Assembly (NCBI GenBank): GCA_964563135.1
Contig: CAZLWV010000015.1
Location: forward strand, 13,471-77,470
DNA: 64,000 bases
Direction of reading: 5' to 3'
Source of the DNA: JAAYAY01 sp964563135
GTDB taxonomy: Bacteria; Planctomycetota; Planctomycetia; Pirellulales; Thermoguttaceae
The position numbers were made by a program, and so were the translations under genes. Under the pieces are notes generated by a model that was not told the DNA's origin, ran no database searches, and was given only the letters and a program-made list of their open reading frames with translations. This document shows positions 17,856 through 26,400 of the stretch, one piece after another. Position 1 is the stretch's first letter. Every line of letters begins with the position of its first letter.

Positions 17856-18437
17856 TCACGAATTCTCTGCCAGTCGCGTCCCACCTTGAGGGCCGTTGAG
17901 GCAATGCGAGATAGAAGCCTTCCATTGTCGCAGCTTGTCACGGATCTCCTCGGTTTTCGACACTTCCGTGAGAGTAGAATCTGTGTCGGAAGCCACGAGA
18001 TCCCCGTCTGAGGGGATATCTGCCCCTTGAGAGGTATGCGCCGGATCGATTCGCCACGTCCGGCAGTCGAGCTGATGGAACTCCATCGCTCGGTCAAGGC
18101 GCTTCCAAAGGTCGTCGTTCTTGACGGGGACCATGCGTCCGAAATACTCCCACTGCCAGCCATTCTCCCGCCATTCCCGCAGACCGTGTCGGATTCCCTC
18201 GCGAACATAAGTGCTTGGTGTCCATAAGGTTACACGAGACGGCTGTTCCAGAGCCTCGAGCCCACGAACGACCGTGAGCAGCTCCAGTCGATCGCCGCGA
18301 GCGTCCGGATCCACGTCATCGGCCACAATTCGCTCTCCACCATCGGCCGAACGCAATACGAATCGCCAACGGCCAGGCCCCTGAAGTTGACTTGACTCCG
18401 ATATGAGCAGGTAGTGAGGTCGTGTCGGGCAGTCCAT
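17856..18437 (-). CDS. RNase H-like protein lacking most catalytic acids
   Basis: The fold of ribonuclease HI is recognisable: RLELLTVVRGLEAL (50-63), TPSTYVREGIRHGL (73-86) and PVKNDDLWKRLD (104-115) match conserved RNase HI segments. Of the four catalytic acids only the Glu of RLELL (E52) is clear. The Asp of the TDS motif is Pro (P74), the first Asp position reads ISES, and no equivalent of the last Asp is visible. So it is probably not a normal nuclease and may bind RNA/DNA hybrids or act structurally. A low-complexity tail of about 60 residues follows. The start is uncertain: ATG 18437 has no Shine-Dalgarno, and a TTG at 18485 would add 16 residues. Confidence 0.7.
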   Translation of the reverse strand: MDCPTRPHYLLISESSQLQGPGRWRFVLRSADGGERIVADDVDPDARGDRLELLTVVRGLEALEQPSRVTLWTPSTYVREGIRHGLREWRENGWQWEYFGRMVPVKNDDLWKRLDRAMEFHQLDCRTWRIDPAHTSQGADIPSDGDLVASDTDSTLTEVSKTEEIRDKLRQWKASISHCLNGPQGGTRLAENS

Positions 18438-18540
18438 GATCAATACCGCAGCAAAATGCCGAGTTCTCGATTGTGCCTCCTGCAAGAAAGAACGGAGAAC
18501 CTCCGATGTGAGTCGGACCAGCCGAATTCCATCCGGCCTC

Positions 18541-18852
18541 TTAGCCTATCGTCACATGTTGCCGACTTTCTCCATGTTTCCCATGTTTGCAATCGGCTTT
18601 CTGTTGCGGACAGTCTTCGGGTCGCACCAATTGCGCTGCCCAGTGGTCTTCGTGGGGGCACAGGCCATCACAGCTCAGTGCATCCACGCCAGACTCGCCC
18701 GATTCATTCATCTCAATCTGCAAAGTGCGCAGCTTGCTGACGAACCTTTGCCGCTCCGCTAAATTTCCCTCGTTTTGCTCACATAATTGCCCTGCTACTT
18801 GAAAAGAAGAATGTTTCCCGTGCGGAACTTGCGGTTTTGGCGCCGTGGCACT
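18541..18852 (-). pseudogene. Open frame without start codon, Cys/His-rich; possible gene remnant
   Basis: This minus frame is open for 103 codons but has no ATG until codon 44. Its predicted sequence looks protein-like (QLCEQNEGNLAERQRFVSKL, then CDGLCPHEDHW and CPQQKADCKHGKH, with pairs of Cys and His). An overlapping frame at 18795-19064 encodes 89 unrelated-looking residues (GYDWTGKPAIKAPLDMLRFL). A decayed mobile-element or zinc-binding gene with a frameshift is possible, but I recognise no family. Confidence 0.25.
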
Positions 18853-19030
18853 TTATCTGAGCAGAATGCGTGAAATTTATCTGAGCGGCAAGGGACGAAC
18901 CGCAAGTTGTCCTGGTTGCAGCCGCGGAAGAGCATGTGGTCGTGTGAACTTGCCGTCAGCGCGTGGATTTCTAGCAGCAGGAACCGCAGCATATCGAGCG
19001 GGGCCTTGATCGCAGGCTTGCCCGTCCAAT

Positions 19031-19091
19031 CGTAACCCGAAGCGTGAGCGAGGAGGGGTAACACCTTGCCTCGCTTACGCTTCGGGTTACG
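19031..19091. repeat. 61-bp palindromic repeat with 23-nt arms
   Basis: The left arm 19031-19053 (CGTAACCCGAAGCGTGAGCG plus AGG) pairs with the right arm 19069-19091 with 22 of 23 positions matching, around a 15-nt loop. From memory, the CCCGAAGCGTGAGCGAGG core is a frequent intergenic repeat in planctomycete genomes. No gene overlaps it convincingly. Confidence 0.85.
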
Positions 19092-19286
19092 CAGATGTGA
19101 CAGCAGTCGGCAAGGTCACGATCAAGGCCATCGAGCGGGCACTCATCGCCCCAGCAGGCCAGTCGGAAGTAGTCCGGGCCAACATCAGGCCCCGCATGCA
19201 GGGTGATCCGACGGCCACAGCCGGAACGATGCCCCTGCCGCTCCCGCCTGCGAACAGGGGCCGATCCCGAACCGCTGACAGAAACA
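19092..19286. other. Intergenic, nothing recognised
   Basis: This stretch lies between the palindrome and the end of the AnmK-like gene. It is open in one plus frame, but that frame continues as the antisense of the AnmK-like gene and shows no family sequence. No repeat or terminator was seen. Confidence 0.4.
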
Positions 19287-20555
19287 CTAGAGCGCTGCGC
19301 GAAGCGGCCGAACGGAATATCCCCCCGAGGCGCAGCTCGTCATCAGCCGCTGCCATGCCTGCGGGGTTCCTGGTGTCAGACTGCCGAGCACCCGCGGTGT
19401 CTCCGCACCGGTCAGGCCGGCCACATTCGCGGGAACCTGGTCAAAGTGCAGAATCGCCAGCATGGCGGCCACCGCAGCGGGCACAACATCCGACTGTCCG
19501 CCAAGTTGCTCAACGCGCTGGACCGGGTAGCGGGAAAGCCGGGCGCTCAATTGCCGCAGAATCAACCCGTTTGCCAGCCCGCCACCGGAAAGAATGACTT
19601 CCGTGGGTTCCGTCTCTCGCACGAGGCGCCCCAAGGCTCTTGCTGCCGACTCGGCCACGAAGTGGCTGGCGCTGCAGAGCATGTCATGAACGCTCCAGCC
19701 TCGCTCCACCGCCATTGCCACAGCCGAGCGGAGCATTTGCGGCGAGTCGCACTCGGAAGGGAAATCAAACGTGTCGCTCTGGTCAAGCCACAGCCGGACC
19801 AGTTCATCCACCCGCCGGCCCTGGACGGCCAGTCGCCCCCCCACGTCGAACGAGCGTTTGCCATTGGTCAACTCCCGCACGAGAAGATCCACCAGCGACA
19901 TTCCATGGGCCACCCGGTATCCCAGGCCGGAGACACTCGAGAGCGAACCTGTCAGCCGCGGCAACCGTACCAGCCGAACGGTGCGGCCAAGATGCAGGAA
20001 TATCCGCTCGCGATGAGCCGACCGGAACAGGATCCAGAGCGGCAAGGGTGCGAGCGGCGTTCCCCGCCCTCCAGAGGCGAGGTCCCTGGCCGGAAAGCCC
20101 GATACCACGTTGAGCCCGGAGAGATCGGCGAGTCGCGCCGGGTCAATCAGATCGACGTGGCCCCGCAACCCCTCCTCGCTGGCAAGGGTCTTGCCCGGCT
20201 CGTTCACTCCGATTGCGAGCATTTCGCCCAGAACACCGGCGTTGTTGGCGGCAGATTCCTGGGCGGCGATGGCCACGTGTTCCGTCAGGATCCCTCGCAG
20301 TTCCATCAGAATCGTCAGCCAGTCCGGACGGTTGGCACTGCTACCACCTTCCAGCAAGGTCCTCAGTTCGGCCGCCCGATCGGGCAGGTCGAGAGAAACG
20401 GGACGTCCGACACGGACACTGATGTGCAGCCCATTGCCGCAAGCGGCCAGTGCTGCAGCGCGGATCCGGCGGCAGTTCGCGGATACGTCGATTCCGAGGA
20501 CGTGCCGGACTTCGTTCGGAGACTGGCGTGGATCGATTCGCAATCGGGGGGGCAT
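19287..20555 (-). CDS. Divergent anhydro-N-acetylmuramic acid kinase-like protein
   Basis: Resembles AnmK, which phosphorylates anhMurNAc released in cell-wall recycling. Supporting segments are VVSGFPARDLASGGRGTPLAP (compare the AnmK pattern with Asp then GGQGAPL), the GVLGEMLAIG region, and SGGGLANGLI near the C-terminus. The N-terminal ATP-binding SGTSxDGxD motif of true AnmK is not there: the protein reads LGIDVSANCRRIRAA instead, and the DTGPGN motif is replaced too. So activity is doubtful. The ATG at 20555 (422 residues) has a distant AGGAGG; a TTG at 20567 is alternative. No murQ or other recycling gene is close; the neighbour upstream is an active-site-less amidotransferase. Confidence 0.65.
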   Translation of the reverse strand: MPPRLRIDPRQSPNEVRHVLGIDVSANCRRIRAAALAACGNGLHISVRVGRPVSLDLPDRAAELRTLLEGGSSANRPDWLTILMELRGILTEHVAIAAQESAANNAGVLGEMLAIGVNEPGKTLASEEGLRGHVDLIDPARLADLSGLNVVSGFPARDLASGGRGTPLAPLPLWILFRSAHRERIFLHLGRTVRLVRLPRLTGSLSSVSGLGYRVAHGMSLVDLLVRELTNGKRSFDVGGRLAVQGRRVDELVRLWLDQSDTFDFPSECDSPQMLRSAVAMAVERGWSVHDMLCSASHFVAESAARALGRLVRETEPTEVILSGGGLANGLILRQLSARLSRYPVQRVEQLGGQSDVVPAAVAAMLAILHFDQVPANVAGLTGAETPRVLGSLTPGTPQAWQRLMTSCASGGYSVRPLRAAL

Positions 20556-20690
20556 TCGAGGAGTCAAGCCTCCTGGCTCGCGCCGGCCCAGCCCACTCCA
20601 TCGGAGGACGCAGGCCGATGGAGTGGGGCGGGGACGACGGGACGCGAGACGGTTGTGCTTCTTTTCGGAGCGAGAACGGATGCGGGTTGG

Positions 20691-21437
20691 TCAGGCAACC
20701 ATCCGCATCTCCGAAACCTGGCCGGTGACCCCGTTGACGAATTCTTCGAAAACCCGCATGTCGAGGGCCGAAGCCGAGTCGCTTTCCGGATGAAACTGGG
20801 TGCCGAAGGCAAACCAGTCTTCCATCGTGCTCTCGATGGCCTCGATGACGCCGTCTGGACAACGGGCGGTGGCCATGAACCCAGGTGCCAGATCGTCGAT
20901 CGCCATGTGATGCATGCTGTTGACACGGATCTCGCCGTCGCCGTAAACGCGCTCCATCAGAGAACCGGGGGTGACTTCCAGGGCATGCCGGTGCGCCCGA
21001 TCCATCGGATCAAGGTGCGGAAGAGCCTTGGGCATGTCCTCCGGGAGATGAAGGAACAGCGTGCCGCCTTGCGACACGTTGAGCAATTGCATTCCCACGC
21101 CGATGCCGAAGACCGGCATACGGCGATCAGCAACCATGGCAATCAACGTGCGGTCGAAATCCTCCCGACGTTCTTCCAGTGTGTGAACCGATGCATGCAG
21201 CATGTAGCCGTCGCGACGCGGATCGAGATCGTATCCTCCGATCATCACTACGCCGTCCAAGGCGTCGAGCACCTGCTGGATGTCTTCCTCCTCACGCAGC
21301 GGCGGAATCACGATGGGTACGGCGCCCATCTGGCTCAGCGCGTCGAAGTAGCCCGAGCAGAGAAAACTGAATGCGGGCGAATCCCTTCGAGCCGAGCGGA
21401 AGTCTGCGTTCAGGCCGATCAGCGGTTTCTTGACCAT
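20691..21437 (-). CDS. Class I glutamine amidotransferase-like (peptidase C26) protein without nucleophile Cys
   Basis: Matches the gamma-glutamyl-GABA hydrolase/PuuD family (C26): LIGLNADFR at the N-terminus, GVVMIGGYDLDP, and the His/Glu pair of TQFHPESD (H216, E218). The nucleophile-elbow motif, normally GICRGMQ, reads GIGVGMQ: the Cys position is Gly113, checked at the DNA level. The 248-residue length and the rest of the fold are intact, so this is a probable non-enzymatic binding or scaffold protein, or it uses a different mechanism. It is 123-136 nt upstream of the AnmK-like gene on the same strand. Confidence 0.82.
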   Translation of the reverse strand: MVKKPLIGLNADFRSARRDSPAFSFLCSGYFDALSQMGAVPIVIPPLREEEDIQQVLDALDGVVMIGGYDLDPRRDGYMLHASVHTLEERREDFDRTLIAMVADRRMPVFGIGVGMQLLNVSQGGTLFLHLPEDMPKALPHLDPMDRAHRHALEVTPGSLMERVYGDGEIRVNSMHHMAIDDLAPGFMATARCPDGVIEAIESTMEDWFAFGTQFHPESDSASALDMRVFEEFVNGVTGQVSEMRMVA

Positions 21438-22090
21438 CGAGATTCCTCCTTCGGCACGTCCTGTGCCGAATTGGTTGGGAAGTGAAAAGGAAAGAATTGG
21501 GGCTTGCCAGCCGTCCAGGCCGGAGACTGCGGGATTCCTTCCGACCCAGACATACCGCTCGCGCCGAACGGAGTTATCGGGCGACAGAAGCCCTCACGCG
21601 GAAAAGAGCGACAGCCAACGTTGATGGGAGCAATCCACCCGCAATCAGAACTGCGAGTGAACATGGCATCCTGCCAATACTGCCCAACGGAGGGGGGCGA
21701 TGACGTCCTCTTCATCGAGACTTTCCCCGGAGTTTGCACGCCTGGTTGAGGCGTCTCGCCGATGAACAGTCTTTGTTCGTGATCGGCGATTTCGTGTTGA
21801 ACCGTTTCTTAGGTTGTCGCGTAAACTTGCTCGTGCAAGTCGGCCCGCATCTTATGGATACGACGCGGCTCCTGCAAGCAATCCCCTTTATTTTGTGTCG
21901 TTTCAATGCTTGCTTACAACATCCTGTACGGATAGCATTGCTAGCACTCCTTCAGGGGGCAAGTATAGTCGCCACGGCATTTGGTTTACGAGCCGGGCCG
22001 GTCCCGGTATGCTGAAGGATCTGCCTGGCGAACCGGGCAGGCCACCAGTCCGGGGGCGATTCGCCTCCAAACCAGCAGATCTCCGACGCC
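21438..22090. other. Intergenic region between divergent genes
   Basis: About 650 bp between the amidotransferase-like gene and the FabH-like gene, with lower GC near 21770-21970. Only short unsupported frames are present. A TATAGT (21964-21969) facing the FabH-like gene is the best -10 candidate but lacks a good -35. No repeat seen. Confidence 0.5.
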
Positions 22091-23206
22091 ATGCTCTATC
22101 GAAACGTTTGCCTGGAAGCAATCGCCTGCACGCTCCCTGAAGATGTGGTTACCTCGGCTGAACTGGAGCAGCGGCTGGAGCCGCTTTACCGCCGCCTGCG
22201 ATTGCCGGAAGGTCGTCTGGAGCTCATGACGGGCATCGTGGAGCGGCGTTTCTGGAAGCCAGGCACCACGATCAGCGAGAAGAGTATTGCCTCGGGCGAA
22301 AAGGCTATCTGCGCCAGCGGCATCGACCGCCGGCAGATCGGCGCCCTCGTCCACGGCTCCGTGTGCCGCGACTACCTGGAACCGGCGACCGCCAGCGGTG
22401 TGCACCACGGTCTGCACTTGCCCGCTGAGTGCATGGTCTACGACGTCTCCAACGCCTGCCTGGGCCTTCTCAACGGCGTTGTCCAGGTCGCCAACATGAT
22501 CGAACTCGGCCAGATCCGCGCCGGCCTAGCCGTCGGCACCGAAAGCGGCAGGGCGCTTGTGGAGACGACGATCGAGCGGCTCAACAGCGACACGAGCCTG
22601 ACCCGGAAAGACATCAAGCTGGCAATCGCTTCGCTCACGATCGGTTCCGGCAGCGCGGCCATTCTCCTGACCGATGGCAAGCTCAGTCGGACCGGGAATC
22701 GCCTGCTGGGCGGCATCGTCCGCACGGCAACCGACCACTGCCGGCTTTGTCACAGCGACCGCGACGAATCGGGGGGCGACGACATGAAGCCGCTCATGTG
22801 GACCGATTCGGAGCGGCTCATGCAGGAAGGGGTCGCGGCGGCCAAGGAGGCTTTCAACGATTTTCTCACTGAGCTGAACGGGGACGCCGCGGCCATCGAC
22901 AGGACCTTCTGCCATCAGGTCGGCCGGGCCCACCAGAAGCTCCTCTTCGAGTCTCTCGGCCTCGATCCGGTGATCGACTACGCCACGATCAGCCGGTTGG
23001 GCAACACCGGCTCGGTCGCCTTGCCCACGGCGGCAGCCCTGGGCATTGAAAACGGCCATCTTCGACGCAACGACCGTGTTGCCATGCTCGGAATCGGCTC
23101 GGGAATCAACGTGCTCATGCTCGGTGTCGACTGGCAGACCAGCCCCGCCGACCACCGGGTCCATCACCCGCATGCCCGCTGCCAGGCAACGGCCGCCGAA
23201 CGATAG
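22091..23206 (+). CDS. 3-oxoacyl-ACP synthase III / OleA-like condensing enzyme
   Basis: Thiolase-fold condensing enzyme of the FabH/OleA group, joining acyl-CoA or acyl-ACP units. The nucleophile is C123 in VSNACLGLL, with H275 in TFCHQVG and N305 in RLGNTGSVALP completing the triad. GSGSAAILL and GIGSGINVLMLG are conserved fold elements. At 371 residues it is longer than typical FabH (~320) and closer to OleA-like proteins. None of the usual fab or oleBCD neighbours is here, so the product is unknown. There is no clear Shine-Dalgarno before ATG 22091. Confidence 0.8.
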   Translation: MLYRNVCLEAIACTLPEDVVTSAELEQRLEPLYRRLRLPEGRLELMTGIVERRFWKPGTTISEKSIASGEKAICASGIDRRQIGALVHGSVCRDYLEPATASGVHHGLHLPAECMVYDVSNACLGLLNGVVQVANMIELGQIRAGLAVGTESGRALVETTIERLNSDTSLTRKDIKLAIASLTIGSGSAAILLTDGKLSRTGNRLLGGIVRTATDHCRLCHSDRDESGGDDMKPLMWTDSERLMQEGVAAAKEAFNDFLTELNGDAAAIDRTFCHQVGRAHQKLLFESLGLDPVIDYATISRLGNTGSVALPTAAALGIENGHLRRNDRVAMLGIGSGINVLMLGVDWQTSPADHRVHHPHARCQATAAER

Positions 23207-23277
23207 CTCCTGACTCGGCCGGTCCCCGGAATTCTCCAAAAGCTTGCACGACAGGCAAGCCGGGTTAGGATGAAGCT

Positions 23278-23384
23278 AGTGCTTTGTCACAGCTTGATTT
23301 TGGGGGTCAATGGCTTAGACTCATGCGACAATCGCCGAGTTGTTCCGCAGTCTGGATCCCGATTCTTGGCTGAGACAGAGCACT
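23278..23384. repeat. Dispersed 107-bp element with terminal inverted repeats, copy 2
   Basis: AGTGCTTTGTCACAG (23278-23292) and CTGAGACAGAGCACT (23370-23384) are terminal inverted repeats. The interior (gcgacaatcgccgagttg, ttccgcagtct, cccgattcttgg) matches the other two copies. It sits 70 nt before the giant gene. A weak TTGCAC/TAGGAT pair (23244-23271) immediately precedes it. Confidence 0.88.
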
Positions 23385-23453
23385 TGCCGGTTTCTGAAGG
23401 GGGAATGTGGGTCCGACCGGCGGGCTCTTTTCCAGGTAGCGGGAGGATCTGTC

Positions 23454-26400
23454 ATGTTGCGGTCTGGCCGCTGGTCGCTCCGAACGTTTCTTGTGATCAC
23501 CCTCCTGCTCGTCTCTTGGTCGGCTCTGCAGGAAGCCGACGCTGCCGAACCCGTCGACGACCGGCCCGCGGCGGACTCTGAGAAACGCACGCCGACGGCG
23601 TTGCAGCCACTCGCCCCGCCGATCGACGATTCAACTGGGCAGCTTCTGCAGGACCGCAACTATGAAGAATCGCTGCGGGCGATCGAGGAGGCCATGGCTC
23701 GCCAGGAGACGCCGGTCGATTACCTCATGTATCTGAAGGGCCGAGCGTTGCTGCTTCAGGGGAAATACGCTGAAGCCATCCAAGTTTTCCGATCGCTCGA
23801 AACGTCCCATTCCGGAAGCCCGTGGCAGCGCCGGGCCCGATTCGATGCCGCCCAGGCCTCCGCACGCCAGCGAGATTACCAGGCAGCCGAGGCCATCTAC
23901 CGCAGGGAGGCCGAATACCTGTTCAGCGCCGACCGAAAACAGCAGATCGCCGACATCTATCTCGAGTTCGCCCACGCGTTGTTTACACCCGAAGGTGACC
24001 AGACAAAACCGGACTATCAGAAAGCCCTTGAGTCCTGCCTGGCCGCGTTGGACGCGGGCCCGAAGCCCGACAAGCGAGTCGAGATCGAAATGCTCCTGGC
24101 TCGCTGCCGTCAGGAATTGGGCGACCACGGCGCCGCCGTCAGCGACTACGCCCGGTTGATCGCGACCTATCCGGAGAGCGACATGGTCGTCGACGCGAGG
24201 TTCCGGATGGGCCAATGCCAATTGGCCGACAAGAAGCTCGCCGAAGCCCGCCGAACGTGGGAGGATCTGCTGGCTGCCCATGCCGACTCCAATTCCCCGC
24301 GTCTGGCCGAGGCCGCCTTCCGACTTGCCGAAACATGGGGTATCCCTGAGCCGCCCAACGCGGTTGCCCTGGATCTCGGCGTTGCCTCCCTGCGCTCGTT
24401 TCTGGAGCGGTTTCCCAACCACGAAAACGTCGCGAAGGCCCATCTGTGGATCGGCCAGAGCTATGTCCACCAGCAGCGTTTCACCGACGCGGTCGATTGC
24501 CTGCAGAAGTTGCTCGCCGCCGCTCAGTTCGCCGCCAGCGACCACGCCGCCCAGGCCCGCAATCTGCTTGGGCAGAGCTTCCAGTTGCAGGAGAAATACG
24601 ATGACGCCATCCGCGTCTGGCGAGAGTTTCTTTCCGTTCACACGGCGGACGAGCATTGGAGCGAAGTCCAACAGGCGATCATCAACACGGAGTACCTTCG
24701 AGCCGACAAACACTATCGCGGCGAGGACTTCGAGAAGGCAAGGGAAGGCTTCGACAAGTTCCTAGCTCAGTACCCACTCGACCAGCGCTGCCCGAAGATC
24801 CTTTTGCTGCTCGGCGAGATCGCGCATCGCCAGGCGAAATGGACCGACGCCATCGCCGCCTGGAAGCGAGTGATCTCCAAGTACCCGGAACACCCTGAGG
24901 CTGGAGACGCCCAGTTCCGCATCGCGGAGACTCTGGAACAGGACCTGCACCAGTTCAAGGACGCCCTGCAGGCGTATGGTGAGGTGAAAACCGGGCCACG
25001 GCAGTCCGAAGCCGGGCAGTCGCTGCTTCGCTTGCGTGAAAAGCACCTGACCGTTGTCACGGAGCGTGTCTTTCGCACCGACGAGCCCGCCCGGTTGAAG
25101 CTGGCAACCCGGAATATCGAGACGGTGACGGTCCGTGCCTACCCGATCGATATCGAAACCTACTTCCGCAAGATGCACAGAGCGCCCGGCGTGGAACAAC
25201 TCGATATCGGCCTCATTGACCCCGACAAGCAGGTCGAGTTCCCGATCCCCGGCTATGAGAAGTACCGCGAGATTCAGAGCACGATTGAACTGCCGTTTCC
25301 CGAAACGGCACCCGGCGTGATGGCAGTCACAGTCGGCACCCGCGGGCTCGAGGCCACGACCCTTGCGATCCGCAGCAACCTGGACGTGATCATCCAGAGC
25401 TCTCGCGACGAGGTTCTCGTGTTTGCGGAGAACATGCTGACCGGCAAGGCATGGCCCGACGTGAGGCTGCTGGTCTCCGACGGCACGAAGCTTCTGGCAG
25501 AAGGGAAGAGCGGTGGCGACGGGGTCTTCCGCCAGGCATTCAAACAACTGGCCGACACCGAGAACGTCTGCGTGCTGGCCATCCACGGCGACCACATCGC
25601 CTCCAGCTCCCTGGGCCTGGAGGGGCTCACCGTCGCCCAAGGTCTGGCCGACGAGGGCTATCTTCATACGGATCGGCCCGCCTACCGGGCCGGTCAGGAG
25701 GTTCACTTCCGCGGCTGGATCCGCCGGGCCCAGGACGACAAGTACATGGCCGACGAAGGGAGAAAATGCACCCTTCGCGTCTTCGACGTTCGCAATCGGA
25801 TGCTGCACCAGCACGACCTCGTGTTGAGCCGTTTTGGCACATTTCATGCCAGCTTCGTGTTGCCGGCCACGTGCCCGCAGGGTGCGTACCGTTTCCTCGT
25901 TCAGGACGAGAACGATCGGACCTATACCGGCACGTTTCTCGTCGAGGAGTACAGAATCCAGCCGATCCGGCTCGTGGTCGATTGCCCTGGCAGGGTCTAC
26001 TATCGGGGCGAGACCATCGAAGGCACGATCCGCGCCGAGTACCACTACGGTGCTCCCGTCGCCGGCCAGGAGGTGCGATACGGCCTCGCTGGCGGCGAGA
26101 TCCGCACGGCGGTCACCGATGGCGACGGGAAGGTGGAGTTCTCCATCTCGACCCGCGAGTTTCTGGAATCGCAGCCGCTTGCGCTTGAAATCTCGCTTCC
26201 CCAACAGAACGTCACCACAACCGCGGCCTTCTACCTCGCCACCCAGGGTTATTCGATCGCGATTTCTACTCCCCGCCCTGTTGTTCTCAGCGGTGAATCC
26301 TTCGAGGTGACCCTGGAGACCATCACGCCCGAAGGGAAGCCTCTGGCGCAGCCTCTGCTCCTGAAGGTGTTCCAGCGTATGACGATTGCCGGAAATGCGG

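Noticed and set aside
19203..21485. 760-codon plus frame over the AnmK-like and amidotransferase-like genes
   Set aside because: Composition is His/Arg/Gln-rich with no fold; the minus genes carry family motifs.
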